In this document: positions 13,798 to 22,340 of the stretch, one piece after another
Layout: each line of letters opens with the position of its first letter
Position numbering within the stretch: the first letter of the stretch is position 1
NCBI GenBank assembly: GCA_963205465.1
Contig: CAUJKG010000102.1
Span: 1 to 22,658 of the forward strand
Direction of reading: 5' to 3'
DNA length: 22,658 nt
DNA from: Pseudomonadota bacterium
GTDB taxonomy: Bacteria; Pseudomonadota; Alphaproteobacteria; Rhizobiales; Xanthobacteraceae
Notes under the pieces: generated by a model
Told to the model about the DNA's origin: nothing
Databases searched by the model: none
The model's input: the letters and a program-made list of their open reading frames with translations, nothing else
Made by a program: the position numbers and the translations under genes

Positions 13798-16700
13798 TTA
13801 TTCGGCCGGAACGATCTTTCCGCTGCCTTGCTCCGGCTGCTTCTTTCCGAAGATGCGTTTGCGCCACTGGGCCATCTGCTCGATGCCCATCAGCATGGCC
13901 GGCGTGACCACTAGCGTTAGCACCGTTGCAAAGCCGAGGCCGAAGACGATCGCAGTGGAGAGGTTGATCCACCATTGCGTCGCCGGAGCGCCGACCGCGA
14001 CTTCACGCATCACGAAATCGACGTTCACGCCGAAGGCGATCGGCAGCACGCCGAGGATTGCGGCGACTGCCGTGAGCACCACGGGTCTCGCGCGTTCGCG
14101 GCAGGTCAGGAGAATCGCGTCGTAAGCCTTCATGCCTTCTTCGCGCAGGCGATCATAGGTATCGATCAGCACGATGTTGTTGTTCACGATGACGCCGGCG
14201 TTCGCGATCACGCCGATGCCGCCCATGACCACGCCGAAGGGCTGGCCCATCAGCATGTAGCCGAGCATGACGCCGAAGGTCGAAAGCACGACTGCCGTGA
14301 GCACGACGAAGACCGAGGTGATCTTGTTGAACTGGGCAAGCAGGATCGTGAAGATCAGGAAGATTGCGGTGAGGAATGCGCTGACGAGGAAGGCGCCAGC
14401 CTTTTCGCGCTCTTCGTCTTCTCCCTTGAGTTTCCAGAGCACGCCCTGACCGAGATCGAGCTTCGCGATCTGTGCCGCGACCTCCTGCTGCACGACCGAG
14501 CTTTGCACGCCCGCGGCCACGTTCGACTGCACCGTGATGATGCGGTTGCCGTTCACGCGCTTGATGTTGCCGACCTTGTTCTGCGGTACGCGCTCGATGA
14601 AGTTGCCGAGCGGGATGTGACCGACCGTCGTCTGCGCGCGTAGTTCGTCGATCTGCCCGAGCGAACGCAGTTCGCGCGGGAAGCGGACGATGATGTCGAC
14701 GGGTTTATCGGATTCCGCAGGCCGGTAATCGGTAATCTTCAGGCCGTTGGTGACGAGTTGCACGGCACTGCCGACGGTCGCGGCACTTGCGCCGTACTGC
14801 GCGGCAAGCGCCTTGTTCACCTGAATGGTCCAGTCGATGCCGGGGAGCTGCTGGCCGTCGTCGAGATCGCGCACATGCGGATGCGCGGCGAGCACGGCCG
14901 CCACCTTTTGCGCGGCCGCCGGCAGGAGATCCGGGTTCAGCGCGGAAAGCTGGACCTGCACCGGCTTTCCGGTCGGAGGGCCAGCGCGGGGAGCCGTGAC
15001 CTCGATGAAGACACCGGGGATGTCCTTCGTGATCTCGCGCATCTGATTCATGATTTCGCGGGCTTTCGGCCGGGTCTTCCAGTCCGAGAACTCGAACTGC
15101 ATGACGCCGACGGTGTCTTCCGAAAGCTCGTCCATGCCGCGCGGCTGCTCGCCGATGCGGGAGTAGACAGTCGAAAGGCCGGGGAAGTTCAGCACGCGCG
15201 CCTCGACCTGCTTCATCAGCCGGTCTTTCTCCTCGACCGAAAGATTGCCGCGGGCATGGATCACGACCTGTCCGAAATCGGGTTCGACGTCGGGGAAGAA
15301 TTCGACACCCTTGCCGAAGCGGCCATAGGCGACCTGAATGGCGACGAGCACCGCGATCACGATCATGATCGTGGTGCCAGGACGGGCGACCGCCGATTTC
15401 ACGAGCCGCATATAGGGGCCCTTGTCGGAAACGCGGTCGTCATGCGGTACCGGTGACGCGCGGCCGAGCAGCGCGCCGAGTGTCGGCGTGAAGATCAAGG
15501 CGACCACCATGGACGCGAACAGCGTCGCGATCAGCGTGATCGGCAGATATTTCATGAACTCGCCGACCACGCCCGGCCAGAACAAAAGCGGGGAGAAGGC
15601 GGCGATGCGGGTGAGGGTCGCGGAGATCACTGGCGCTGCCATGCGTTTGGCGGCGAGCGAATAGGCGTCTCTCGGCTCCATGCCTTCCGACATGCGCCGC
15701 TCCGCGAATTCGGAGACGATGATGGCGTCGTCGACCAGCATGCCGACCGCGAGGATCAGTGAGAACAGGACGACGATGTTGATCGTCAGCCCCGCGAGAT
15801 AGAGCCCGAGCACGCCGGTCAGGAATGACGCGGGGATGGCGATGCCGATGAAGACCGAGGCGCGAAGTCCGAGCGCAAAAAGGATGATGACCGTGACGAG
15901 CAGGACCGCAGTTGCGACCGCGTTCTGCAGGTCGTGCAGCATGATGCGGATTGTTTTCGACTTGTCCTGCGTAAACGAAACCTTGACCGCACCTGGCCAG
16001 GTTTTCTGCAGTTGTTCGACGACCTTCTTCACGCCATCGACGGTGTTGATAAGGTTCTCGCCGGTGCGTTTCGACACCTCGATGGTCATGGCCTGCTGGC
16101 CGTTGACGCGCGTGATGGTCAGCGCATCCTTGAAGGTCGGCCGCACTTCGGCGATGTCGCCGAGCGTCACGTTTGCGCCGGAGGTGGCGGCGACAGGAAT
16201 GCGCAACACGTCTTCCGGCCGCTCGATCAGCGAGGGCACCTTGACTGCGAAACGACCCGTCTCGCCTTCGAGTGCGCCGGCGGCGACGAGCGAGTTCGAG
16301 GCGCGCGTAACCTGCAGCAACTGGTCGAGCGAGACGTTGTAGCTCTTCATCAGCGCCGGATTAGCGATGATTTCGACGACTTCATCGCGAGCGCCGCGCA
16401 ACTCGGCGGAGAGCACGCCGGGCGCCTGCTCGATCGCATTTTTCGCGGTGCGTGCGATGTGCAGCAGCGTGCGCTCCGGCACGTCGCCGGAGAGCGCGAC
16501 CACGATGACCGGATAGAGCGACAGGTTCACTTCCTGGACCAGCGGTTCGTCCATGTCTTGCGGCATGTCGCGCTTGGCTTCGTCCACTTTTGCGCGGACA
16601 TCGGCGAGGGCGGATTTCGAGTCGAAACCAGCCTGAAACTCGAGCAGCACATAGCCGCCGTTCTCGAACGCCTGGCTGCGCATTTCCTTGACGTTGCCGA

Positions 16701-16920
16701 CCGACTTCAGCTTGGTTTCGACCGGACGAAGCAACAGGCGCTCGGCATCTTCGGGACTGATGCCACGCTGGGAAAGCTGCACATAGACGATCGGGATGCG
16801 TACGTCCGGCTCGGATTCCTTCGCGATCCGAACATAGGCGACCGCGCCCGCGAGCAGCAGGAAAATCAGCGTCGCGATGGTCAGCCGCGCGCGCGTAATG
16901 GCAAAATCGACCGGATTCAT
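13798..16920 (-). CDS. RND-family efflux pump, inner-membrane permease
   Basis: This 1040-residue proton-driven exporter has the usual RND length. One N-terminal transmembrane helix (ARLTIATLIFLLLAGAVAYVRI) is followed by the first periplasmic porter domain, then a block of helices holding VGMLVDDAIIVSEFAERR with the proton-relay pair Asp397-Asp398, as in multidrug (HAE) pumps rather than metal pumps. The second half repeats this plan, with a second periplasmic loop and the helices GGIGVIANAGVIVNNNIVLIDTY and VVLTAVAAILGVLPIAFG. The substrate is unknown. It lies 14 bases after its adaptor gene in a TetR-adaptor-pump operon. No outer-membrane channel gene is present in the window, so a channel encoded elsewhere must be shared. 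The C-terminus (KKQPEQGSGKIVPAE) runs up to the second REP pair. Confidence 0.96.
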   Translation of the reverse strand: MNPVDFAITRARLTIATLIFLLLAGAVAYVRIAKESEPDVRIPIVYVQLSQRGISPEDAERLLLRPVETKLKSVGNVKEMRSQAFENGGYVLLEFQAGFDSKSALADVRAKVDEAKRDMPQDMDEPLVQEVNLSLYPVIVVALSGDVPERTLLHIARTAKNAIEQAPGVLSAELRGARDEVVEIIANPALMKSYNVSLDQLLQVTRASNSLVAAGALEGETGRFAVKVPSLIERPEDVLRIPVAATSGANVTLGDIAEVRPTFKDALTITRVNGQQAMTIEVSKRTGENLINTVDGVKKVVEQLQKTWPGAVKVSFTQDKSKTIRIMLHDLQNAVATAVLLVTVIILFALGLRASVFIGIAIPASFLTGVLGLYLAGLTINIVVLFSLILAVGMLVDDAIIVSEFAERRMSEGMEPRDAYSLAAKRMAAPVISATLTRIAAFSPLLFWPGVVGEFMKYLPITLIATLFASMVVALIFTPTLGALLGRASPVPHDDRVSDKGPYMRLVKSAVARPGTTIMIVIAVLVAIQVAYGRFGKGVEFFPDVEPDFGQVVIHARGNLSVEEKDRLMKQVEARVLNFPGLSTVYSRIGEQPRGMDELSEDTVGVMQFEFSDWKTRPKAREIMNQMREITKDIPGVFIEVTAPRAGPPTGKPVQVQLSALNPDLLPAAAQKVAAVLAAHPHVRDLDDGQQLPGIDWTIQVNKALAAQYGASAATVGSAVQLVTNGLKITDYRPAESDKPVDIIVRFPRELRSLGQIDELRAQTTVGHIPLGNFIERVPQNKVGNIKRVNGNRIITVQSNVAAGVQSSVVQQEVAAQIAKLDLGQGVLWKLKGEDEEREKAGAFLVSAFLTAIFLIFTILLAQFNKITSVFVVLTAVVLSTFGVMLGYMLMGQPFGVVMGGIGVIANAGVIVNNNIVLIDTYDRLREEGMKAYDAILLTCRERARPVVLTAVAAILGVLPIAFGVNVDFVMREVAVGAPATQWWINLSTAIVFGLGFATVLTLVVTPAMLMGIEQMAQWRKRIFGKKQPEQGSGKIVPAE

Positions 16921-16934
16921 CTCGGGGCTACCTT

Positions 16935-18134
16935 TTAGCGCTGCGCGTTCTGTTGTTCGGCGATCACGGCTTCGACGACCTGGTCTTCACGCACGAAATC
17001 CTGACCCTGCACGATCACGCGCGCGCCATTGGGGATGCCTTTCACCCACATCGACTGCTGCTCATCGGAAACGAGTTCGATGGGAATGAAGAACACCTTG
17101 TTTTCGGCGGTCACGGCACGGACGCCGAGCTTGCCCTGTGCGGAGAAGACGAGCGCGGAGCGCGGTACTTTGGTGGCCTCGACGGTGGCCATCGAGATCG
17201 CGACTTCGGCGGTAATGCCGTCGGCGATCTTATTGTCAGGATTCGCCGCTTCGATATCGACGCGGTAGGTACGCGTGGTCGCGGATGCGCTCTTGGAGAT
17301 GTAGCGCACCTTGCCTTTCACGATCTCGCCGGAAACCAGGCGCAGTTCGGCCGGCTCGCCGAGCCGGATGCCGCCGAGGCGCTTCTCGGAGACTTCGACG
17401 ATCGCGATGATGGGATCGAGCGCGATCATGCGCGCGATCTCGTTGGGGCCGGCGCTGCCGCCCATCGAGGGCATCATCATCAGATACTGGCCCTGTTCGG
17501 CGGAAACCTGATCGACCACGCCGTCCCACGGCGCGGTGATGCGAATGCGCTCGACTTCGGCTTCGGCCTGAGCGAGGGCAGCTTCCGCGGCGCGAAGCTG
17601 CGAGGCGATGTTGTTCAGTTCCAGCTTCGGCAGATTGCCTTGCTCGATCAACCGGGAGCGGGCCTCATATTCGGCCTTGCGCTGTAATACGAGCGCGCGC
17701 GCCTGTTGCAGCTGGGCGTTGCGGCCGTCGTCCATCAGCACGGCAAGCACGTCGCCGGCCTTCACGCGATCGCCGCGCTTCACCCGGAGTTCGGTGATGA
17801 TGGCCTGCGTGCGTGCGACAATCGAAATCTTCTTGTCGGCTTCCGTGCGGCCGGACAGAACGAGTTGCGGCTGATAGCGCTCCGTGTTTGCGGTCACGAC
17901 GGCCACGCGAAACTTCTGCGCGGCCTGTTGTTGTGTGGCGGTCGCGGCCGGCGCCTCTTGATGCGGGAGCAGCATTCCCGATCCGATCCAGACGACCGCC
18001 AGAAGCACGAGCAGGATCGCGCCGAGCTTGCCGCCCTTGATCGGGCTCTTCGCATAAAGCGCTTTGACGCCGCTTCGCAGCGGACCGAGGGCTTTGCTTA
18101 CGTTCTGCTTCGTGGTTTCGAGATTGCCGTGCAT
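16935..18134 (-). CDS. RND efflux periplasmic adaptor (membrane fusion protein)
   Basis: This 399-residue protein links the RND pump to an outer-membrane channel. It is anchored by an uncleaved N-terminal helix (about 37-56, LGAILLVLLAVVWIGSGMLL) after a 36-residue cytoplasmic tail; there is no lipobox. The lipoyl/barrel-sandwich half-motif (TEADKKISIVARTQAIITELRVKRGDRVKAGDVLAVL) precedes an alpha-helical hairpin of about 55 residues (AEYEARSRLIEQGNL...AEAALAQAEAEVERI), followed by ITAPWDGVVDQVSAEQGQYL, the second lipoyl half, and the beta-barrel and membrane-proximal domains. It starts three bases after the tetR stop; GGGGAG overlapping that stop serves as ribosome site. Confidence 0.95.
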   Translation of the reverse strand: MHGNLETTKQNVSKALGPLRSGVKALYAKSPIKGGKLGAILLVLLAVVWIGSGMLLPHQEAPAATATQQQAAQKFRVAVVTANTERYQPQLVLSGRTEADKKISIVARTQAIITELRVKRGDRVKAGDVLAVLMDDGRNAQLQQARALVLQRKAEYEARSRLIEQGNLPKLELNNIASQLRAAEAALAQAEAEVERIRITAPWDGVVDQVSAEQGQYLMMMPSMGGSAGPNEIARMIALDPIIAIVEVSEKRLGGIRLGEPAELRLVSGEIVKGKVRYISKSASATTRTYRVDIEAANPDNKIADGITAEVAISMATVEATKVPRSALVFSAQGKLGVRAVTAENKVFFIPIELVSDEQQSMWVKGIPNGARVIVQGQDFVREDQVVEAVIAEQQNAQR

Positions 18135-18137
18135 GGC

Positions 18138-18782
18138 TTACTCCCCGGCGGCCGGATGGTCCGCCAATTCCTTCTGTGTCGTGTGATGATGCGGTTCGCT
18201 TAAAAGGAAACTCGTCACCGACAGAAGCGTCGGCAGAACGGTTTCCGCATCGAATTCAGGATCGACGGCGCGGCGCCAATAGAGGCCGTCGACGAGCGCC
18301 ATGAGCACGCTCGCCGCGATGTCGAGATTGACCGAAGGCGGAATCTCGCCGCGCGCCACGCCGTGACGAAGCACGGCCAGAAATCCGCCCTTCACTTCGC
18401 GCTCGATCGACGCGTAAATCTTCGCAATTTCCGGGTTGCGGCGGCTCTCGGCCTTGATCTCAGTGTGGAGGCAGATTTCTTCGGTCGTTTCCTCGACGAT
18501 GTAGCGGCGCGCGGCCATGGCGAGCGCCGGGAAGAAATCCGGCGCCTCGACGATGGCCTGGAATTTTTCGGCGACGTCGGCGCGATCCTGCTCGGCGATG
18601 CCGGCGATGATCGCCTCCTTCGAAGGGAAGTAGCGATAGAGCCCGCCGGGGCTCATCTGCGCTTCCGCGCAGATCTGCTGCATTGAGGTTCCGTGAAACC
18701 CGCTGCGGGAAAAGCAGCGCTTCGCTGCCGCGAGAATCTCCTCGCGGCGGTCATTTTGACGCTGCGCATTGGGGCGGCGCAT
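18138..18782 (-). CDS. TetR-family transcriptional regulator of the adjacent RND operon
   Basis: This 214-residue regulator has a TetR N-terminal DNA-binding domain at residues 12-58: REEILAAAKRCFSRSGFHGTSMQQIC, then the recognition helix in AQMSPGGLYRYFPSKEAI. The C-terminal ligand domain is divergent, with a predicted helix ending DGLYWRRAVDPEFDAETVLPTLLSV. It is the first gene of the operon tetR-adaptor-pump, so it probably represses its own transcript and is released by a pump substrate. I chose ATG 18782 (MRRPNAQRQNDRR), the usual distance before the first helix; the frame stays open to a TTG at 18854, which would add 24 residues and cover the candidate operator. Ligand unknown. Confidence 0.92.
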   Translation of the reverse strand: MRRPNAQRQNDRREEILAAAKRCFSRSGFHGTSMQQICAEAQMSPGGLYRYFPSKEAIIAGIAEQDRADVAEKFQAIVEAPDFFPALAMAARRYIVEETTEEICLHTEIKAESRRNPEIAKIYASIEREVKGGFLAVLRHGVARGEIPPSVNLDIAASVLMALVDGLYWRRAVDPEFDAETVLPTLLSVTSFLLSEPHHHTTQKELADHPAAGE

Positions 18783-18834
18783 GCTGCGGTGCCTGATTAG
18801 CCTTTGGTCCAAGCGTTTGCGGTGCGGTAAAAGA

Positions 18835-18850
18835 GAATGAATGTTCGCTC
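18835..18850. promoter_or_regulatory. Candidate operator for the TetR regulator
   Basis: GAATGAATGTTCGCTC is an imperfect palindrome: GAATGAA against TTCGCTC pairs at five of seven positions around a TG centre. It lies 53 bases upstream of the regulator start, and TetR family sites of the GAATGAA...TTCATTC form are common. The rest of the 321-base gap 18783-19103 must also hold the tctC promoter, which I could not place. Confidence 0.35.
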
Positions 18851-19054
18851 GCAAGCCGGAGCTTCATTAATCCCCGACGATTCAGGAGTCAAATACCGTT
18901 CGTTCGCGGTTCCGAAGGCATTGCCGGCATGCCCAGAAAGTCCTGCGGATGTACGGATTTAACGGAATGGTGCCGCTTTTCAGCTTGACGGCGAGGGGCT
19001 CCAGGTGGTGCCTATGGCTTTCCATCCCTTCGGTCCTTCCCGGATCGGAGTGCA

Positions 19055-19111
19055 ATGAAAAAAGGGCGCCGGATTCCAGGCGTCCGCCATTGGGAGGACT
19101 ACAATGCGTAA
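19055..19111 (+). CDS. Possible small upstream ORF overlapping tctC (18 codons)
   Basis: ATG 19055 opens a frame of 18 codons (MKKGRRIPGVRHWEDYNA) that stops at TAA 19109-19111, overlapping the tctC start (19104) by eight bases in another frame. GGAG at 19047-19050 lies four bases before it, a short but usable spacing. Its 3' end contains the tctC ribosome site GGGAGG. If translated it could couple or gate tctC translation. There is no amino-acid bias that would mark a leader peptide, so chance is a real alternative. Confidence 0.3.
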   Translation: MKKGRRIPGVRHWEDYNA

Positions 19112-20075
19112 GTGGCTACTCGCCGCCGCCGGTATTTTCGCGCTCGGCATTTCCGGCGCTTCGGCGCAAAACTATCCAACCCGTAATATTACGATGGTAA
19201 TTCCCTTCGCCGCTGGCGGCCCGACGGATACCGTCGGCCGTCTGATTGCGGAGTCGATGTCGAAGACGCTCGGCCAGACCGTCGTCATCGATAACGTTGC
19301 AGGCGCTGGCGGCACCCGTGCGTCGGGCCAGGTCGCGAAAGCGACCCCGGATGGTTACACCATTCTCCTGCATCACATCGGCATGTCGACCGCTCCGACG
19401 CTCTACCGCAAACTCTCGTTCAATCCCGAAACCGATTTCGAAACCATCGGTCTCGTGACCGATGCGCCGATGTCGCTGATTGCGCGTCCGGATTTTCCGG
19501 CGAAGAATTTCGCGGAAGTCCTCGAATACGTGAAGAAGAACAAAGACAAGGTCAATTACGCCAATGCCGGCGTCGGTGCGGCTTCGCATCTGTGCGGCAT
19601 GCTCTTGATGTCTTCGATTGGCGTGCAGATGAACACCGTACCTTATAAGGGCACGGGTCCTGCCATGACGGACGTGCTCGGCGGCCAGGTCGATCTGATG
19701 TGCGACCAGACCACGAATACGACCAGCCAGATCAAGGGCGGCAAGGTGAAGGCTTACGGCGTCACGACCAAGACGCGCGTGAAAAATCTCGCCGACCTTC
19801 CGACCCTCGACGAAGCCGGATTGAAGGGCTTCGACCTCGCCGTCTGGCACGGCCTCTATGCGCCGAAGGGCACGCCCAAGGAAGTCATCGCCAAGCTGAC
19901 CCAGGCGCTTCAGGCTGCGCTCAAGGATCCGAAGGTGATCGAGCGTTTCGCGGCCCTCGGCACCGAGCCGGTTCCGCAGAATGAAGCGACACCGGAAGGT
20001 CACTCCGCGAAGCTCAAGGCAGAGATCGCGAAGTGGCGGCCGCTCATCAAGGCCGCCGGTGTTTATGCCGACTGA
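19104..20075 (+). CDS. tctC: Tripartite tricarboxylate transporter substrate-binding protein (Bug family)
   Basis: This is a 323-residue periplasmic binding protein of the TctC/Bug family. Signal peptide at 1-21 (MRKWLLAAAGIFALGISGASA), cleaved before QNYPTRNITMVIPFAAGGPTDTVGR, the family's opening signature; VVIDNVAGAGGTRASGQVAKATPDGYT follows as the second signature, with the pocket loops NYANAGVGAASHLC and VPYKGTGPAMTDVLGGQVDLM. Known ligands of the family are carboxylates (citrate, other di- and tricarboxylates, aromatic acids, amino acids); the ligand here cannot be read. GGGAGG (19091-19096) precedes the start. It leads the transporter operon, with a stable hairpin between it and tctB, consistent with more binding protein than membrane protein being made. 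Confidence 0.95.
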   Translation: MRKWLLAAAGIFALGISGASAQNYPTRNITMVIPFAAGGPTDTVGRLIAESMSKTLGQTVVIDNVAGAGGTRASGQVAKATPDGYTILLHHIGMSTAPTLYRKLSFNPETDFETIGLVTDAPMSLIARPDFPAKNFAEVLEYVKKNKDKVNYANAGVGAASHLCGMLLMSSIGVQMNTVPYKGTGPAMTDVLGGQVDLMCDQTTNTTSQIKGGKVKAYGVTTKTRVKNLADLPTLDEAGLKGFDLAVWHGLYAPKGTPKEVIAKLTQALQAALKDPKVIERFAALGTEPVPQNEATPEGHSAKLKAEIAKWRPLIKAAGVYAD

Positions 20076-20102
20076 GGCAGCCTTGACGTAAGTAAACGAG
20101 AA

Positions 20103-20129
20103 CGGCCGGAAGCCTAACGCTTCCGGCCG
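20103..20129 (+). promoter_or_regulatory. Intra-operon hairpin between tctC and tctB
   Basis: A perfect 11-bp stem, CGGCCGGAAGC (20103-20113) with GCTTCCGGCCG (20119-20129), closes a CTAAC loop. It has no T-run. Located in the 80-base tctC-tctB gap, it probably stabilises the upstream tctC mRNA or partly attenuates transcription into tctB and tctA. Confidence 0.6.
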
Positions 20130-20155
20130 CCCATTACCGGGCGGGGGGAAACGCC

Positions 20156-20617
20156 ATGCTGACAATTCGAAATCCGAAGGATTTCTTTACCGGGCTCTTG
20201 CTGCTCGCGATTTCGGCAGTTTTTGCATACGGACTTTTCGAACTGCCAATCGGCACCGCCTACAAGATGGGCCCGGGGTATTTCCCCATGGTGCTTACGA
20301 TCATGCTCACCGCCTGCGGGCTCGCGATCCTCGCGAACGGTTTGCTCAGCGACGGCGAAGCGGTCGGCACAATTCCCTGGCGCGGGTTGATTATCATCAC
20401 TGTGTCGGTGCTGCTTTACGGTGCGACGCTCAAGGGACTCGGGATGGTCCCGGCACTGGCGCTCACCGTTTTTCTTTCAACCTTCGCCGGCCATGGCTGG
20501 GACGCAAAGGCTGCGATCGGAGTAACGGTCGTGCTTGTCGTCGCTTGTGTTGCAATCTTCGTGAAGGGCCTCGGGTTGCCGCTTGCTCTCTTTGGTCCGT
20601 GGGTAGGCGGCTACTGA
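20156..20617 (+). CDS. tctB: Tripartite tricarboxylate transporter small membrane subunit
   Basis: A 153-residue TctB subunit with four hydrophobic segments; poorly conserved in sequence but of the expected size and position. It starts DFFTGLLLLAISAVFAYGLFELPIGTAYKMGPGYFPMVLTIML, where the G(T)AxxMGPGYFP segment is the usual TctB hallmark. The second half contains two further helices and ends LPLALFGPWVGGY. The ribosome site is a GGGGGG run at 20143-20148. Only one base separates its stop from the tctA start. Confidence 0.92.
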   Translation: MLTIRNPKDFFTGLLLLAISAVFAYGLFELPIGTAYKMGPGYFPMVLTIMLTACGLAILANGLLSDGEAVGTIPWRGLIIITVSVLLYGATLKGLGMVPALALTVFLSTFAGHGWDAKAAIGVTVVLVVACVAIFVKGLGLPLALFGPWVGGY

Positions 20618-20618
20618 C

Positions 20619-22118
20619 ATGGATATATTTTCAAATCTTGCACTCGGCTTCGAGCAGGCGCTCAGCCTTACCAACATCTGGTACTGCTTTATCGGCGTAC
20701 TTCTGGGCACGCTGATCGGCGTGCTTCCCGGCCTTGGCCCCGTCGCGACGATCGCGATGCTGCTGCCCATCACCTTTGGGCTGCCGCCGGTTACGGCGAT
20801 GATCATGCTCGCCGGCATTTATTACGGCGCGCAGTATGGCGGCTCCACGACCGCCATTCTCGTCAATCTTCCGGGCGAGCCCGGTTCGGTGGTGACTGCG
20901 CTCGATGGCCATCAGCTTGCGCGCAAAGGCAAAGCGGGTTTCGCGCTCTTTACTGCAGCGGTCGGCTCATTCTTCGCGGGTACGGTCGCGACCTTCCTGA
21001 TCGCCGGATTTGCGCCGCCGCTCGCGAATGTTGCATTGACGTTCGGACCCGCTGAGTATTTCGCGCTCATGGTGCTCGGCCTGGCAGCCGCGGTAACGCT
21101 GGCGCATGGCTCGGTTATCAAAGCGATCGCGATGATCACGCTCGGTCTTCTGCTCGGTACGATGGGGCAGGACCTTTACACCGGCGCGCCGCGCTTTACG
21201 TTCGGCTCCAACGAGTTCGCGGACGGCATCGACTTCACCGCGCTTGCGATGGGTGTCTTTGGTATCGGGGAAATCATCCGCAACCTTGAAAGCACCGAGG
21301 TGCGCGAGCCGATCAGGTCCAAATTGCGCGATCTCATTCCAACCCGCGAGGAATTTAAACAGATCATTATGCCGGTCCTGCGCGGCACCGGCATCGGGTC
21401 CTTGCTCGGGATTCTGCCGGGTGGCGGCGCTGTCCTCGGTTCGTTTGCCTCTTATTCGATCGAGAAGAAACTCTCCAAGAATCCCGTGCCGTTCGGGCAG
21501 GGGGCGATCGAGGGTGTTGCTGGTCCCGAATCCGCAAACAATGCGGGTGCGCAGACTTCCTTCATTCCGATGCTGACGCTCGGCATCCCGTCGAACCCGG
21601 TGATGGCGCTTATGATCGGCGCGCTCATCATTCAGGGTATCGTGCCGGGCCCGAACGTGATCACCGAAAAGCCGGACCTGTTCTGGGGCGTCATCACCTC
21701 GATGTGGGTCGGCAATGCGATGCTCCTGATCCTCAATCTGCCGCTGATCGGGATATGGGTGCGGTTGATGACGGTGCCGTATCAGCTCCTGTTCCCGGCG
21801 ATCATCGCGGTTTGCTGCATCGGCGTTTACTCGCTCAGCAACAACCCCTTCGACGTCTATCTGATGGCGATTTTCGGGGTGATCGGTTATTTCCTCGTGA
21901 AGCTCGATTGCGAGCCGGCGCCGCTTTTGCTCGGCTTTGTCATCGGTAAGCTGCTCGAGGAGTATCTGCGGCGCGCCATGCTGCTTTCCCGGGGCGATCC
22001 GATGGTGTTCCTGCAGCGTCCGATCAGTGCGACCTTGCTGATCCTGACCGTGATTGCGCTCGTCGTCGTGCTCCTGCCGTCGGTCAGGAAAAAGCGCGAA
22101 GAGGCGTTCCGGGAATAG
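20619..22118 (+). CDS. tctA: Tripartite tricarboxylate transporter large membrane subunit
   Basis: TctA is the 499-residue translocating subunit, with 11-12 predicted helices. It has the conserved N-terminal block GVLPGLGPVATIAMLLPITF, followed by YYGAQYGGSTTAILVNLPGE, and the repeat-half counterpart around GTGIGSLLGILPGGGAVLGSFASYSIEKK, with GPESANNAGAQTSFIPMLTLGIPSNPVMALM completing the second-half signature. It works with TctB and the periplasmic TctC in ion-driven uptake of a carboxylate. No regulator (such as a TctDE two-component system) is next to it in this window. Confidence 0.96.
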   Translation: MDIFSNLALGFEQALSLTNIWYCFIGVLLGTLIGVLPGLGPVATIAMLLPITFGLPPVTAMIMLAGIYYGAQYGGSTTAILVNLPGEPGSVVTALDGHQLARKGKAGFALFTAAVGSFFAGTVATFLIAGFAPPLANVALTFGPAEYFALMVLGLAAAVTLAHGSVIKAIAMITLGLLLGTMGQDLYTGAPRFTFGSNEFADGIDFTALAMGVFGIGEIIRNLESTEVREPIRSKLRDLIPTREEFKQIIMPVLRGTGIGSLLGILPGGGAVLGSFASYSIEKKLSKNPVPFGQGAIEGVAGPESANNAGAQTSFIPMLTLGIPSNPVMALMIGALIIQGIVPGPNVITEKPDLFWGVITSMWVGNAMLLILNLPLIGIWVRLMTVPYQLLFPAIIAVCCIGVYSLSNNPFDVYLMAIFGVIGYFLVKLDCEPAPLLLGFVIGKLLEEYLRRAMLLSRGDPMVFLQRPISATLLILTVIALVVVLLPSVRKKREEAFRE

Positions 22119-22122
22119 TGCG

Positions 22123-22142
22123 GAAACCGCCGGTTTCTCTTT
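22123..22142 (+). terminator. Probable terminator after tctA
   Basis: GAAACC (22123-22128) pairs with GGTTTC (22132-22137) around GCC, followed by TCTTT. The stem is short but directly follows the tctA stop. Confidence 0.5.
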
Positions 22143-22177
22143 ACAGGGCGGGGGGGCTTTGCTATCCCGCCCCGTCT

Positions 22178-22196
22178 CCGCGAGACTTTCTCGCGG
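22178..22196 (+). other. Stable hairpin just upstream of tRNA-Lys
   Basis: CCGCGAGA (22178-22185) and TCTCGCGG (22189-22196) form a perfect 8-bp stem around CTT. It begins 32 bases and ends 13 bases before the tRNA. Between it and the tctA terminator is another possible stem, GGGCGGG (22146-22152) with CCCGCCC (22166-22172). Either could act as a second terminator or as a tRNA 5'-leader structure. Confidence 0.5.
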
Positions 22197-22209
22197 CCCG
22201 AATTGGTGC

Positions 22210-22285
22210 GGGCGCATAGCTCAGTTGGTAGAGCAGGTGACTCTTAATCACCGGGTCCAAGGTTCGAGTCCTTGTGCGCCCACCA
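22210..22285 (+). tRNA. tRNA-Lys (anticodon CTT)
   Basis: A complete 76-base cloverleaf: acceptor GGGCGCA/TGCGCCC (22210-22216 with 22275-22281), D arm GCTC/GAGC, anticodon stem GGTGA/TCACC with loop CTCTTAA and anticodon CTT (22243-22245), five-base variable loop, T stem CAAGG/CCTTG with loop TTCGAGT, discriminator A and encoded CCA. It reads AAG codons. tRNA 3' ends are common integration sites for mobile elements; the sequence after it is unusual but no integrase is seen in the window. Confidence 0.98.
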
Positions 22286-22340
22286 ATTTTCTCCTGATTT
22301 ATCAATGGCGATTTGAGAACAAAGCGAGACGCAGGGTCGA

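Noticed and set aside
20967..22217. 416-codon minus-strand frame opposite tctA
   Set aside because: Antisense shadow of tctA with His/Arg/Glu-rich translation, extending even into the tRNA gene.
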